This document shows positions 23,893-36,325 of a stretch of DNA of 64,000 bases, one piece after another. Within the stretch, counting starts at the first letter, position 1, and each line of letters opens with the position of its first letter. The stretch comes from Hymenochaete sp. R1 (Eukaryota; Basidiomycota; Agaricomycetes; Hymenochaetales; Hymenochaetaceae): contig JAFREE010000044.1 of the NCBI GenBank assembly GCA_019400425.1, positions 96,464 through 160,463 on the forward strand, given 5' to 3'. The position numbers were made by a program, and so were the translations under genes. The notes under the pieces were generated by a model. It made no database searches. It was not told where the DNA came from and was given only the letters and a program-made list of their open reading frames with translations.

Positions 23893-25260
23893 TCAAAGTC
23901 GTATCACACCATCGTTTGCCATGCCTCGTGGACGAGCTGCACCCCACGCAGCGCTTTCCTCTGCGAACGACTCAGCGGTCCCGTTCACCTCTCGCCTTCC
24001 AGAACCATGATCATCTTCATCCTCGCTTTCTTCTTCGTCATTGATACTGAACGGCCTCGCGGCTTCTTCTTCTGCGCTTCCCGGTAAGCGCGAGAAATTT
24101 CGACGGTCTCTTCGAGACTTCTTGCCAAACCCAAACCCAAAGCGGGGACGCCAGCTTCTCGATGAGGACCCCTGTGCATCAGAGGGATGGCCCCATGGGT
24201 CTTGACCCGTCAAATGACGACCAAGATCGCGAGCCCAGTCAGACACGGAGTTAAGGGCTGAATTGGAGTGTGGCATGGGGACGGGGGCGTAGCCGTTAGT
24301 CCCCAAGTCCACAGAAGAAGCTCGGCGGCGTTTTATAAGTCTGATGAAGAACGTAAGGGCCAGGCCAGAGAGGATAAGAGCAAGGAGTCTAATTTTAGGA
24401 AGTAAAGAGTATCGAATTAAGCTTCGTCCACGAGCGGCAAAAAAAATTATACATACATGACGATAACCATCACCGCCGTTTTCCAGTAAGCGTAACGGTC
24501 AGGGACAGGGCATGCATGCTATTACATGTCAGACACTTGAATAAGAGGGCTCGCTTATTGAGTTTCTCACTTTCGTTTTCCACTCAATGAAAAACGCGCA
24601 TGATTCATCATCCGAGGGTGGTAGCTGAGCGATAAACTCGGGTTGGCCTATAAAATATTCTTCGTCAGAAAAGAGGCAAACAAATATTATATCATGTTTC
24701 GATACCATTTTCAGCTTTAGGGTCGCAAGTAAAGTGGATAGCCGTGGAAGCCTTTAGGTTATCTGACTGCGGACAGTTGGACCCGTCTGCCATGATTAGA
24801 ACTGGATGCCCCCCATGTACCTGCAAAGTCGTGTTTGCTTTCCTTTTATTTCACACAAATGAGTTCAAGGCATCTTTTAATTATAAGCAGCATGCACACC
24901 CAATAGAGATGTCCCCATGAGCACCACGATAAAACCCTCCAACATCTTGAGGCCGGTCAACCTGTGGATTCCAAAGATCGGTTACGACTCTCTGACACAC
25001 GTTCAGTGTAATATTTCTCCCAGTATGAGTCGTAATCATATAGTCAGAGCTAAAGGGGATAAGACCCAATTGAACAGATGATAGCAGATATCAGTGTAAC
25101 AATTCATGACATAGAAGTTTAACCAACAATCTCACCTTGAACTTAGTCCGCTCAGGTCATATGTATGAGCGCAGTCGTGTATCGTACATGGCTTCGCATC
25201 ATCATCTGCAGCGCGTGCCGACAGCACTAAGACTGCCAGCAGCGCCAAAGGACGCAGCAT
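23893..25260 (-). CDS. ATG27: Atg27/MRL1-type MRH-domain membrane protein
   Basis: Type I membrane protein with a mannose-6-phosphate-receptor-homology domain, related to Atg27 (membrane cycling for autophagy) and the sorting receptor Mrl1. Exons: 25136-25260, 24900-25049, 24706-24842, 24571-24647, 24457-24518 and 23893-24388, giving 348 residues. Features in order: signal peptide (MLRPLALLAVLVLSARA), PCTIHDCAHTYDLSGL, NITLNVCQRVVTDLW, DVGGFYRGAHGDISIG, ANTTLQVHGGHPVLIMADGS, HFTCD, CAFFIEWKT, a transmembrane helix (AVMVIVILLALILSGLALTF) and an acidic cytosolic tail. The intron 2 acceptor at 24843 was chosen because it restores the ANTTL stretch; a nearer CAG breaks the frame. Atg27 versus Mrl1 identity is not settled. 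Confidence 0.85.
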
Positions 25261-25523
25261 TGTCGTCGTTGTCGTTAGTACTAGTGTTGTGAATTCAGCA
25301 CACGAGAGCTTCACGCAAATGGCGACGGTGACTGCGCCGACTGACTGCCGACTGTCAGCGACTGACGACCATCATATTCCGCGTGACTGTGAGATATACA
25401 TACTGAATATGGCTACAGCGATCGGCCTTAGGTGAACGAACGATCTTCATTGGACAGATACAAACATCACTACGTCTTCTTCTTCTCGCCGTTGTCGTCG
25501 AGCGCAATATCCACCGCACTACA
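25261..25523. promoter_or_regulatory. Bidirectional promoter, Atg27-like gene / complex I 49-kDa gene
   Basis: A 263-nt gap between two diverging start codons, so both promoters must fit here. It contains repeated GACTG-type strings near 25330-25375 (GACTGCCGACTG). No TATA box is clear. Confidence 0.6.
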
Positions 25524-27360
<1,837 letters not shown>

Positions 27361-27919
27361 TAGAAGGGAAGCTCTACAGGAATGTAAATTATACCTGATG
27401 GCGTCCTATTCTGACGAATACAGTATCTCTCACTTTCGAACATCCGTTGGTACGGAAAATATAGAGAAGTCCAAGTGAACATATTGCTCCTGGGCGTCTT
27501 CTTCACGTCCTGATTTTTATGGTCCTTTAACATGAAGATCCAGTCTAATTTATCTTCAATGACGCTCAACTGGCAAGAATGCGGGCTGGGCTTCTAATAT
27601 CACGATGACTATATGATGATGATGAAGGCCGGAACTTCATGTAGTCACAATCTTGGACAGGTTATCACCGTCACATTGCACTCTTCAGCATTGTATTTCA
27701 TCTTGCTTCCCTGGGGTAAGAATGTTGGCAAACTACTCTTTTATATTAAGCGTCTTGATCTAGCATAATTGCATCAAAAGAATGCTCTAGAGGTATATGA
27801 AGCCCCCTCTTTTCGTTGAGCAAATGAAATCGTTGGTAAGCTTCTTTGCTTAATTATGGCTTAAAGGTTATTTATATCGTGATCAGATGTCTCTTGCCTG
27901 CCGGTTCCCCCATCCGACT
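27361..27919. other. Intergenic, C1 upstream region
   Basis: About 560 nt between the complex I gene and C1, with a short GATGATGATG run near 27615. No gene is seen. Confidence 0.5.
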
Positions 27920-28648
27920 ATGGCCTCTTCAAACAACGCTTTCACTGCCAGTGACGAGTCTCTCAATCCCTTACCTGTCAGAACTCTCGACGAGACATTC
28001 TTCACTACGAACAACATACCCCGCCCCGTGGAACCGCAGCATTCTCATGCTGCCGACGACACACAGAAAGGCACATTTGACTCCTTCAACGCGGAACTCG
28101 ATAAACTACATGCCAAAGAGTTCGGCGAAGACGAGGAATTTGGAGAGCCTTTTGTACAATTGGGTTCGAAAATGGCGTCGTTGCGGAAGAAGAGAACCAC
28201 AATATCAAAGACAAACAACGCGACTCTCCTTGAAAAATACGACGTCCTGCTCCATCAGTGTGCATTGCTGTCCTGCCTTAGCCAGCTGCATGTTTATTGG
28301 AAGTGGCTATTTACAGAGAAGGGTATCGCAGAGATGAAGGAAAAGGGAACTGTGCGGAACAAGAACTTGAGACTACGACAGGTAGGAAGGAAGTTGGTGA
28401 GCGCTAGAAATGAAATGGAAGTACTCGACAACTGCGAGGGATTCTCCGATTCTTCGATTCGAAAACAATTCGACGACATCATAGCGAACTACCGCGTGTT
28501 GGGCTTTTTTATTTTTCCTGTTACGGTGGGATACGAATTCGACTTTGTTAAAGCGTCACATGCGACGACGAGCAGCGGCAAGCATGCAAGGGAAAGTGAC
28601 GATGATCAGCCTGGCCCGTCCAGTCAAAGCAGGCGAGTTAGTACGTAA
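27920..28648 (+). CDS. Unknown small helical protein, family C member 1 (C1)
   Basis: Unrecognised 242-residue protein in one exon. It has a disordered N-terminus of about 55 residues, then predicted helices: FNAELDKLHAKEFGEDEEFG, PFVQLGSKMASLRKK, LHVYWKWLFTEKGIAEMKEK, NKNLRLRQVGRKL and a C-terminal YRVLGFFIFPVTVGYEFDF. It finishes with a charged tail ending PGPSSQSRR. Its tandem neighbour C2 matches at AKEF..DE.FG.PF.QLG, YFKW..T.KGI and YCVLG..TFPSTVGFSF, so the pair arose by local duplication. An earlier ATG at 27887 is in frame; 27920 (MASSNN) was preferred because C2 starts MSSND in the same place. No function is assigned. Confidence 0.75.
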   Translation: MASSNNAFTASDESLNPLPVRTLDETFFTTNNIPRPVEPQHSHAADDTQKGTFDSFNAELDKLHAKEFGEDEEFGEPFVQLGSKMASLRKKRTTISKTNNATLLEKYDVLLHQCALLSCLSQLHVYWKWLFTEKGIAEMKEKGTVRNKNLRLRQVGRKLVSARNEMEVLDNCEGFSDSSIRKQFDDIIANYRVLGFFIFPVTVGYEFDFVKASHATTSSGKHARESDDDQPGPSSQSRRVST

Positions 28649-28913
28649 ATACTAAACTTTGCATTAAGTGTTAGGATGTCTTTTTATACAACGAAGTTGC
28701 AGGACTACTATACACTTAATTCGCCCCACTGGCACTTTCTCTTTGCTCATTCAAACGTAAAAGTATACTATGAAAGTATGCAGTCCTGACGATTGCTCTG
28801 TGTCTCTTCAGCACTTTGAATCCCCCCGTCAGCGAAGGATACTTGGGGCACCGATTGCGCATATCTTTCGTACTTTTTGTCGCGACTTCCATTCTCTCAT
28901 TCTGGTCGAGCCG

Positions 28914-29654
28914 ATGTCTTCAAACGACGCTCCAGCCAATGGCGGCGACGCCCTCCCTCCCTTGGTCGTTAATACAAATTCTGGTAGCGGCACACACATT
29001 GTTACAGACTATACCATATATCGCTCTGCTCCACCTCAGAAAACTCTTGAGGAACGAACGGCCTCCTGTCTCAAGAAGCTGGATGATATCTTCAGTGAAC
29101 TGAGTGCCAAAGAGTTCCGGGACGACGAAGACTTCGGGACGCCGTTCTCGCAGCTGGGTCCATTGCTTGCAGTTTTGACTAAACAGAAAGAAGAGGCATC
29201 TGAGGATCCCGGCGGGCCAGAGTCACTATTGGTTTTCTATTAGGATTTCGTGGTCCACAAGTACACTTTCAAGTCCAGTATCTACCAGCTGGAATATTAC
29301 TTTAAATGGATGCAGACGCCTAAGGGGATTGAAGCCGTGAAGGCAGGGGGCCCGGCGATGAAGAAGAATCCTAAATTGCGACGGGTTGAAATGAAGTTTA
29401 AGGATGCACGCATAGAGCTTAACACCCTAAAGAAGTTCGCAGCCGCCTCCGAATCCGAAGTGGCAGAGTTAGAGCGTCAATACGAGGAGATTCGAGACCG
29501 TTATTGTGTATTGGGTAAGGATACTTTCCCAAGCACGGTAGGCTTCAGCTTTGCTTTCTGTAGGGACATTGTTACACAAAGCAACAAGAAACATTCACTG
29601 CCTGATAATTCGGACCAGGCAGAACCGTCCGGTCATAACAGGAGGCTTGTTTAG
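28914..29654 (+). pseudogene. Family C member 2 (C2), interrupted by an in-frame TAG
   Basis: Tandem paralogue of C1. From ATG 28914 (MSSNDAPANGGD) the frame runs to a TAG at 29241-29243 and then continues in the same frame to 29654. The two halves match C1 at the same spacing (LSAKEFRDDEDFGTPFSQLG before the stop; YFKWMQTPKGIEAVKAG, RRVEMKFKDARIELN and RYCVLGKDTFPSTVGFSF after it). The TAG ends a sequence that looks like a splice acceptor (TTTTCTATTAG). Removing 72 nt from a GTTTTG at about 29172 would keep the frame but would delete coil that C1 retains. Either a nonsense mutation or a newly formed intron fits. Confidence 0.65.
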
Positions 29655-30412
29655 CTAGCTGTACTTGCGATGCTCCTTCTCCCTTCTTCTCAACTAGTAC
29701 TTGATTCACATTAAGCACCTTATCAGTAGAAGCATATGGTGTAGCTCCCGTCCAATCACCTACTTCGTGGCTTTGACGTTGTTATCGGACGAGAGTTCAA
29801 GACTGCCATTGGTTTACACGATGGATGAGGAGATGGTAACGGTGAAACTCATAACATGATGAAGATCAGTTGGTCGAGCAGCCAGCCAGCAGTGATTGGT
29901 CAGATTGATTACATAATCATAAACGATTATTTGCCTCGCAACTGCTCCTGCTCGTTTTGTTTGCCATGATTCCATCCTCCGAGTCATACTATATCCATTC
30001 AACTTACTGTCATCTGGCGATTGCAAGCTCGAAGAATCTCGCGTTTGATACAAGAAATACCTGTGTGATATCAAATTTTACTTCGAAATTGTCGGAGTCG
30101 GACGTCTTTCAACTTGAAGTTACTCTCGCAAACGTGGATTTGAGGCGTTGACTCACATGTTCGACATTTATCTCTACTTCTGGGTCGATGGGACGGTTGA
30201 AACTCTATGCACGAGGTCAGCAAGAGCTTCGTCGGTACGGACGATGGTCACATTGGTCGCTGGCATGAGATATTTCCACCCTATCGAGTGCGTTTCACGC
30301 ACGTTGCTTGATGAAGTCAGTATTGGCCAGTAGACGACTGAATTGGTTATTTAAAGGGTTGATTTGCAATGGTCCTAGAGCGCCTCTCTTCGCCCCCGTC
30401 CCTGGCCAGAGG
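29655..30412. other. Intergenic, no gene seen
   Basis: About 760 nt between C2 and the phosphodiesterase promoter. Only short frames with no recognisable content. Confidence 0.5.
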
Positions 30413-30420
30413 CTATAAAA
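30413..30420 (+). promoter_or_regulatory. TATA-like box of the sphingomyelinase-type gene
   Basis: CTATAAAA lies 56 nt before the chosen ATG at 30476, a position that fits a short leader. Confidence 0.5.
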
Positions 30421-30475
30421 CCGAAGACGATCATGATGGAGACAAACCAAGTTCCGTTTGTTAGAAGCTTCGCCC

Positions 30476-33400
30476 ATGGAGATGATCATCTTTCCGACTC
30501 TCCTCTTCTCCACCATCCATGCCAGCTTCGCCGCGAACGTCAGTCTTGGCCCTTCGGAATTCACTGCCCCAGGCGCTTTCCCGACGTCTGTGTACAGCTC
30601 TTACTACAATGATCCAACACAAACGAGTGCCCAGGTGCAGCCCGTGATTTCAAATCCAGTGACGGTGAGTGCACTCGTTGTGCCGGTAGTCTTGCATATT
30701 TTGGATTTGACTTGTATAAAACAGCATGAAATATATCCGCTCAACCTGACGAGCCCAGACTCCATTCCGTTGGTACGTCATTCTCTGCGCCTCCTAGTGT
30801 TTATCCTTCTCAAAATAGCATTGACCGTTTCTTAAGAACGACACGGCAGACCCTCACCCACTACCGCCAAAGGCTTCTGAATCGCTCATTTTCGAGAACG
30901 CGCTCAGGCAGATTCAACTCATAGCAGCACCAGACTCGTCCACTTCACCCTTCTCTAACGATTCCTGTGCCGCCTGCCAGACCGCACTTCTCGCAGCCAA
31001 GTTTGTCGCCCTCGCAGCGCCAGACCAGGGTCCGGCCGCAGTCGTCGCACTTTGCAACGCTCTTCAACTAGCAAGCTCGGACGAGGCTTGCGCGACGCAA
31101 TTTGGTCCTTTGGCGCTGGGGAACGTCGTCACGCAGGTACTTGCGAATGCCGACGTGACGGGATATGACGGGCAGTCTATATGTGCTCATTTCGTTGGGG
31201 CATGTCCCATACCGCCGACAACACCATTGAATCTCACGGGCTGGTTTGCTAAGCCAAAGCCGGATCCGCTTCCCGAGCCGAAGACTCCCAGTGGAAAACG
31301 GCTCAAAGTACTGCACTTGTCGGACTTTCATATTGATCCCCGTGAGTTATTTTTTTTGAGTACCTTGACGCAGTGTCTTTGCTCATGGGTGAATAGGATA
31401 TACGACCGGTGCGGAGGCAAACTGCACCTCGAGTTTGTGTTGCCGTGAAGGCAATATCGCGACTTCGAGTCCGAACGCGTCTATTTTCCCGGCTCCTAGA
31501 TTTGGAGCTTACCGATGGTACGAATGCTTGCTTCTTATTGAAGTAAAATTAGTTATTGACTCGACTCGATGCTTTTTTTAAAAAACAAATTCAGTGATAC
31601 GCCATTCGCACTTGCTCTTGCAGCTCTTGAATCCATCCCAGTCCTTACCGGGACACAAAACTTCGGATTCAATTTCTCCATTTACACAGGCGACCTAGTA
31701 TCTCATGATCCTGATAACCAGCTCTCGCGCGAGTACGTCGAATATACGGAAGTGAGTCAGAATGGTCTACTTTTCCCACGCAGAAAGAAATCACTAATCG
31801 AATTTTGAAAAGACCGTCCTGTACGATTTGTTTAAGCGCATGTTGGGCTCCGGCCCCATGTATGTTGCTTTGGGAAACCACGATACTCATAACGAGTAAG
31901 CCCATATATCCGGAATGTCTAGTCTGGAGGTTCGCTTATGAATGCCTTCACCGTTTAAGGGCTCAAGATGCACCTCATTCCCTCGGTGGAGACCTCGCGA
32001 CGCAATTCAGTTGGTATGCACTCTTTCCTCCCGCCCTAAATTTGGCACGCTTCCCACCCCTGACTTTCATTTTCGACAAAAGGAATTACGACCATGTTGC
32101 AGGGCTGTGGCAGCATGAAGAATGGCTTCCCGATGCTGCAGTTGCTCTCGCTCGCGCGCACTATGGCGCATACAGCGTTCGACGAGTAGATGGGTTGCGC
32201 CTCATCACGCTCAATACGGACTTCTGGTACCGGGATAACTTCTTTAATTATTTCAATATGACGCAAAAAGACACGTCGGGCATGCTTCGGTTCTTGACCG
32301 ATGAGCTGCAGGATGCTGAGGATAGCGGCGATCGAGGTTCGTGTCTCTAAACTATTAGGGTTTGTTGTCGTTTTTCTTCAGTGAGCTGATGATCGTGCGT
32401 AGTTTGGATTCTGGGGCATGTTTTAAGTGGATGGGATGGGTCGAATGCGATCGAGAACCCAACTGACCTTTGTGAGTAATAATGACATTATCAATTTCGT
32501 ATCATTTTTTCCTCATGGGCTCATCGATATCCGCTCCTAGTTTACCAAATGTAAGCTCTTGAACGATCCAGAGAAACTCATCTTAAAATCAACATAGAGT
32601 TGATCGTTTCTCTCCCCATGTCATTGCCAGTGAGAAACGCTCCCAACTGAACCATACCGATACATAAATTCACGGATTCATCGAACCTTCAGATATATTC
32701 TGGGGCCATACACACGAGGATGAGCTGTCTGTGCGTAGCATTTGCACGTTCTTGTACCAGTAGTGGAATTACTCATGCGGATTCGGTTTTAGATCTTCTA
32801 CTCTAACAATGGTACAAACATGTCTGCCGAGACGGCTCAGGCAGTATCTTGGGTCAGTCTTATTTGGTTGACTGATACCTGCTTGCTGGCGCTCAAGGAT
32901 ATTGCAGATCTGTCCTTCAATCACGCCGCTTACAAACCTCAACTCCGGTTTCCGGATGTACGAAGTCGACTCAAACGTCTGTCTTTCACTTTCTTTGTGC
33001 CTTTCAAAGGAAATCTCCTCAAAACCAACGCATTCCGCCAGACCTTTGACATCGTCGACGCTTACACATGGCGCGCTGACGTCAATTCCTTCTCTTCTCT
33101 CGACAACCAGCTTGCCGACGGACCAACATACGCGTTTGAGTATGACACCCGTGCGACGTACGGCCAGAACATCACGGGATGGGGCCCAGAAGATCCATTG
33201 AATGCAACTTGGTGGCATTTGGTCACAGAAGGTCTGTTTTTTCTTTGGTAATTTTTAGAAAGTAGGATAGACTCAATGGTGTTGAATAGCTATGGAAGCG
33301 GACCCGTCGCTCATTAGTGTTCGTCCTTTTTCTTCATTCTTCCTAGTCTTCGAGGATATATATTCTAATGTTGGCGTTTCCTTTTTTTTTCCTGTCCCGA

Positions 33401-33555
33401 TTATCAAGTTAGAGAATCGGTTCCAGGGTAAAGAGTCGGTTTTCACCTCGGAATGCACGGGCGAGTGCTTTACGTCGAGAGTTTGTTTTATGAGAAGTGG
33501 ATCGGCCAGCATTGGAAGACAGAACTGCAACCCGGACTTTGCTTCGGTGCAGTGA
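30476..33555 (+). CDS. Secreted acid sphingomyelinase-like phosphodiesterase
   Basis: Predicted secreted calcineurin-type phosphoesterase of the acid sphingomyelinase family, expected to act on sphingolipid or nucleotide phosphodiesters outside the cell or in the vacuole. I resolve 17 exons totalling 684 residues: 30476-30664, 30725-30772, 30837-31341, 31397-31517, 31595-31751, 31813-31895, 31960-32013, 32083-32336, 32403-32471, 32541-32550, 32598-32629, 32693-32730, 32793-32852, 32908-32976, 33042-33231, 33290-33318 and 33409-33555. Features: signal peptide (IIFPTLLFSTIHASFA), a saposin-like Cys-rich region (CAACQTALLAAKFVAL), then metal ligands LHLSDFHIDP, YTGDLVSHD, VALGNHDTHN, ILGHV and FWGHTHEDE. 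The end is Cys-rich (CTGECFTSRVCFMRSGS). Exon 10 is a 10-nt microexon. Confidence 0.9.
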
Positions 33556-33710
33556 TCCTGCTGCTGGGGCTTTCGTCTTTGTACAAAGTATTTAGAGAAA
33601 TAGTTATTGAAATGAACAATGGAATAAGACTATGCAAACATAAATACACTGTGTAATGCATGCTTTAAAGTGTGTTCGAATGGGATAAGAGAAAGAACAA
33701 ACCCGTCTTT

Positions 33711-35645
33711 TTATAATGCAACGCCGGGTTGGTCAAGAACTTCCCATCCGCTCTCCATACCTTCGACGACCCTCCATCTGGAGCTTCCCATCCATTTCTT
33801 CACCCTTTCATCATCCTTCTCCTCGGCCCCATCTTCTAGTACATCCATATCTCCTTCACCCCATAACGATAACACCGCCCACCCCACAACCAGCAGGCCC
33901 GGCGGCCGTTGTTCGCCCGAGCTCTCCAGTGCTTCCACAATTGAAGAAAGGCGCGCAGTGATGATCCGTTGGTCAGGCATCGATGCGCGTTCGATGATCG
34001 CAGCGGGAAGATGAAATGGGTACCCAGCGCCTTGAACCATAGCATCCACGACACCCTGCAGTCTTGCAACGCCCATAAGTAGCACAACAGTCCTAGACCG
34101 TTCATATACCGGCACCTGCCCCTTCTTCCCTCCCTTTCCCACACCCGTACACATCACCACACCCTCCGCCGCTCCTCGTTGCGTTACAGGTATCCCAGCC
34201 AACATCGGCGCTGCAAACGCCGAGCTGATTCCCGGAACCACAATCGTCTCGACTCCGTGCCGTCTTAACCAGAGCACCTCCTCGCCCACGCGGCCGTATA
34301 CGCCAGGGTCACCCTGTTTGAGGCGCACGACCGTCTTTCCTGCGCGTACGCCTGCAAGAGCGAGAGCGAGAAGTTCTTCCTGCGCGCCTTCGGCGTTACC
34401 AGGGAATTTGCGGGCGATGTGGAGTTCGGTGGTGGGTGGGATGAGGGAAAGGATGGGTTGGGGGACGAGCTTGTCGGAGAGGATGAGGGAATTTGGGCCG
34501 AGTTTGGTGAGGGCGTTGTGTGCGGCGAGGGTGAGGAGGGAGGGATGGCCTGGTCCGGAGCCAACCAGGAGGACGCGGCCTTGGGAATGGTTAGGCGACA
34601 GGCATTGAGGTTGCGATAGTATGAGACTGTGTTGTGAGAAACTTGAAGAAAGAGGATCGAACGTTCCGGATTGGGGGGACTCGAGGTCCATCTCAAGGAG
34701 CCGTAACATGTCCTGCTCTTTGAGATTCGCAATTTGCGGGAATGACCAGTACTCGCTGACTTGAGCTACCCATCTCATCCTTCGTACGGTACGTTCTGCT
34801 TCGGTTTCGTTTGACTTCTCGAGTGAGCGCTGTTCGACTGGTCCGTTCGGCGAAGATACAGTCACCTCCTCGTTAAGTTCATTTTCAGCCTCAGCTACTT
34901 CACATCCATCCGAGCTTCGGTGCTGGTCTTGACCATAGCCCTTCGCAAGTTCCCTTAACCTGCCCAACTTTGCAACAGTAGCTCCTGCTTCCGGTGCTAA
35001 CTTCGACGCAATCTCCCTCCGAAGCCTTGTACCCAGTCTGCAGCCCCTCCCGTTCGTTGTAACTGCGACCTGCAGAGGACTTACATCGCCCGTTTCTCTA
35101 TTAACGGCACGATGAGTCGCACAAACGGTAAAGTCGCAGAGATCCGGCATGTCGGTGATGTTTGTTGGGATGTTGTGATCACGGCAGATTTGATAGAGTA
35201 AAGTCGCTGATTCCTTCGATCTCTTCTCATTTGCATCATGGCCCGAGCCAATCAGAGTATCAGTTATGAATATCAGCGAGATGTCTCCAGATTCTCGAGT
35301 GTCTAGAAAATTTCCGAATGCCGTGGCGTCTGCATCGAGGTCACAGCTCATGGAGGTGGAAGCCTTGGTAGGCATAAAATTGTGCAAGTCCAAGATCTCC
35401 AGCTCCTTTCGTTCCGCCCGCCATCGAATCTCTTCGCAAACCGTTCGTATGCCACCTTTGGCGATTACTACAACTTCGGAGTCTGCTTCGAGAGCGCCGA
35501 GAGCACGAGATGCTGCAAGCCGGTTTCCACCAATAATAACGGTTCGCCTTGGTCGAAAGGCAAGCATGAGAGAGGCTCCGCGCCTAGGCGACGAGAATGC
35601 ACCGGAGCTCGTCATCGTGGATAGAGATGAGGATATGAGATCCAA
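33711..35645 (-). CDS. MET1: Siroheme synthase: uroporphyrinogen-III C-methyltransferase with Met8-like N-domain
   Basis: Makes precorrin-2 from uroporphyrinogen III with S-adenosylmethionine, on the route to siroheme for sulfite and nitrite reductases. Single exon, 644 residues. The N-terminal 230 residues resemble a Met8/CysG NAD-binding domain (TVIIGGNRLAASRALGALEA, then CDFTVCATHR). The C-terminal methyltransferase carries VLLVGSGPGHPSLLTLAA, VRLKQGDPGVYGRVGEE, VVPGISSAFAAPMLAGIPVT and a late VVGWAVLSLW. The usual NAD glycine motif is altered (GGNRLAAS), so dehydrogenase activity is uncertain. It is intronless in an intron-rich region, and it is convergent with the phosphodiesterase gene, with 155 nt between stop codons. 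Confidence 0.92.
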   Translation of the reverse strand: MDLISSSLSTMTSSGAFSSPRRGASLMLAFRPRRTVIIGGNRLAASRALGALEADSEVVVIAKGGIRTVCEEIRWRAERKELEILDLHNFMPTKASTSMSCDLDADATAFGNFLDTRESGDISLIFITDTLIGSGHDANEKRSKESATLLYQICRDHNIPTNITDMPDLCDFTVCATHRAVNRETGDVSPLQVAVTTNGRGCRLGTRLRREIASKLAPEAGATVAKLGRLRELAKGYGQDQHRSSDGCEVAEAENELNEEVTVSSPNGPVEQRSLEKSNETEAERTVRRMRWVAQVSEYWSFPQIANLKEQDMLRLLEMDLESPQSGTFDPLSSSFSQHSLILSQPQCLSPNHSQGRVLLVGSGPGHPSLLTLAAHNALTKLGPNSLILSDKLVPQPILSLIPPTTELHIARKFPGNAEGAQEELLALALAGVRAGKTVVRLKQGDPGVYGRVGEEVLWLRRHGVETIVVPGISSAFAAPMLAGIPVTQRGAAEGVVMCTGVGKGGKKGQVPVYERSRTVVLLMGVARLQGVVDAMVQGAGYPFHLPAAIIERASMPDQRIITARLSSIVEALESSGEQRPPGLLVVGWAVLSLWGEGDMDVLEDGAEEKDDERVKKWMGSSRWRVVEGMESGWEVLDQPGVAL

Positions 35646-36325
35646 GCTTGAGGGCTACCATGCTTATGAACGTAGACGTACAGTAATGGAATGTGAATTG
35701 ACAACAACGTCGCGCCATTGTTGCTCACTTTCTTCTGGTTCTCTAGTTTCTCTTCAACTCGTTAGTGATGACTCAGCTAGTGATCGACGCTGAATATTAT
35801 ATTCATATACGGGTTTTCGACAGGTACGCCCGAACGAATCGGGTCGCTGCTTCTTTTGCATTGTACGTTGACCACTGATTGATTGCAGATAGGTAAGCGG
35901 ATGCAAACGTGCAAAGGTGATGCATGGGGATGTAATCTCACTGAATCCCAAATCTCCGAAGACGCCGTTGCTCTCTTTTATTCTCCGATGGGTCGCACCG
36001 TTGTGACTTGATTCACAACATTGCAGTTTCGTGAACATGCCAAAGAGACTAACGGAATCGGTGGATACTCACAAGTTACCGGATGAAAACCTTTGACCTT
36101 CCTGTGGCAAGCTTAGGCTACTCGCCACTCGCCACTTCATCTTCCCTCCCATGAGGCTTTACTAACGGACGAAAGCATGCAAAGGCTATTGACGTGCATA
36201 AAAGCAAGGATATCCCTCTTTCGCCCTCTTTTTAGCTACAACATCGGTAAGTCGAGCTTTCAGAGTCGCCCGCCGCAGACCCTTTCACTACCGTCTAGTT
36301 GATCATTCTATTCTCAACACCTCGA
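35646..36325. promoter_or_regulatory. Divergent promoter region, MET1 / B1
   Basis: 680 nt between diverging start codons. GTGCATAAAAGC at about 36194-36205 may be the TATA element of B1. Nothing else is recognised. Confidence 0.45.

Noticed and set aside
24820..24842. The CAG just before GTACATGG as acceptor of Atg27-like intron 2
   Set aside because: It gives a stop after a few codons; the upstream AAAAG acceptor restores the ANTTLQVHGGHP segment.
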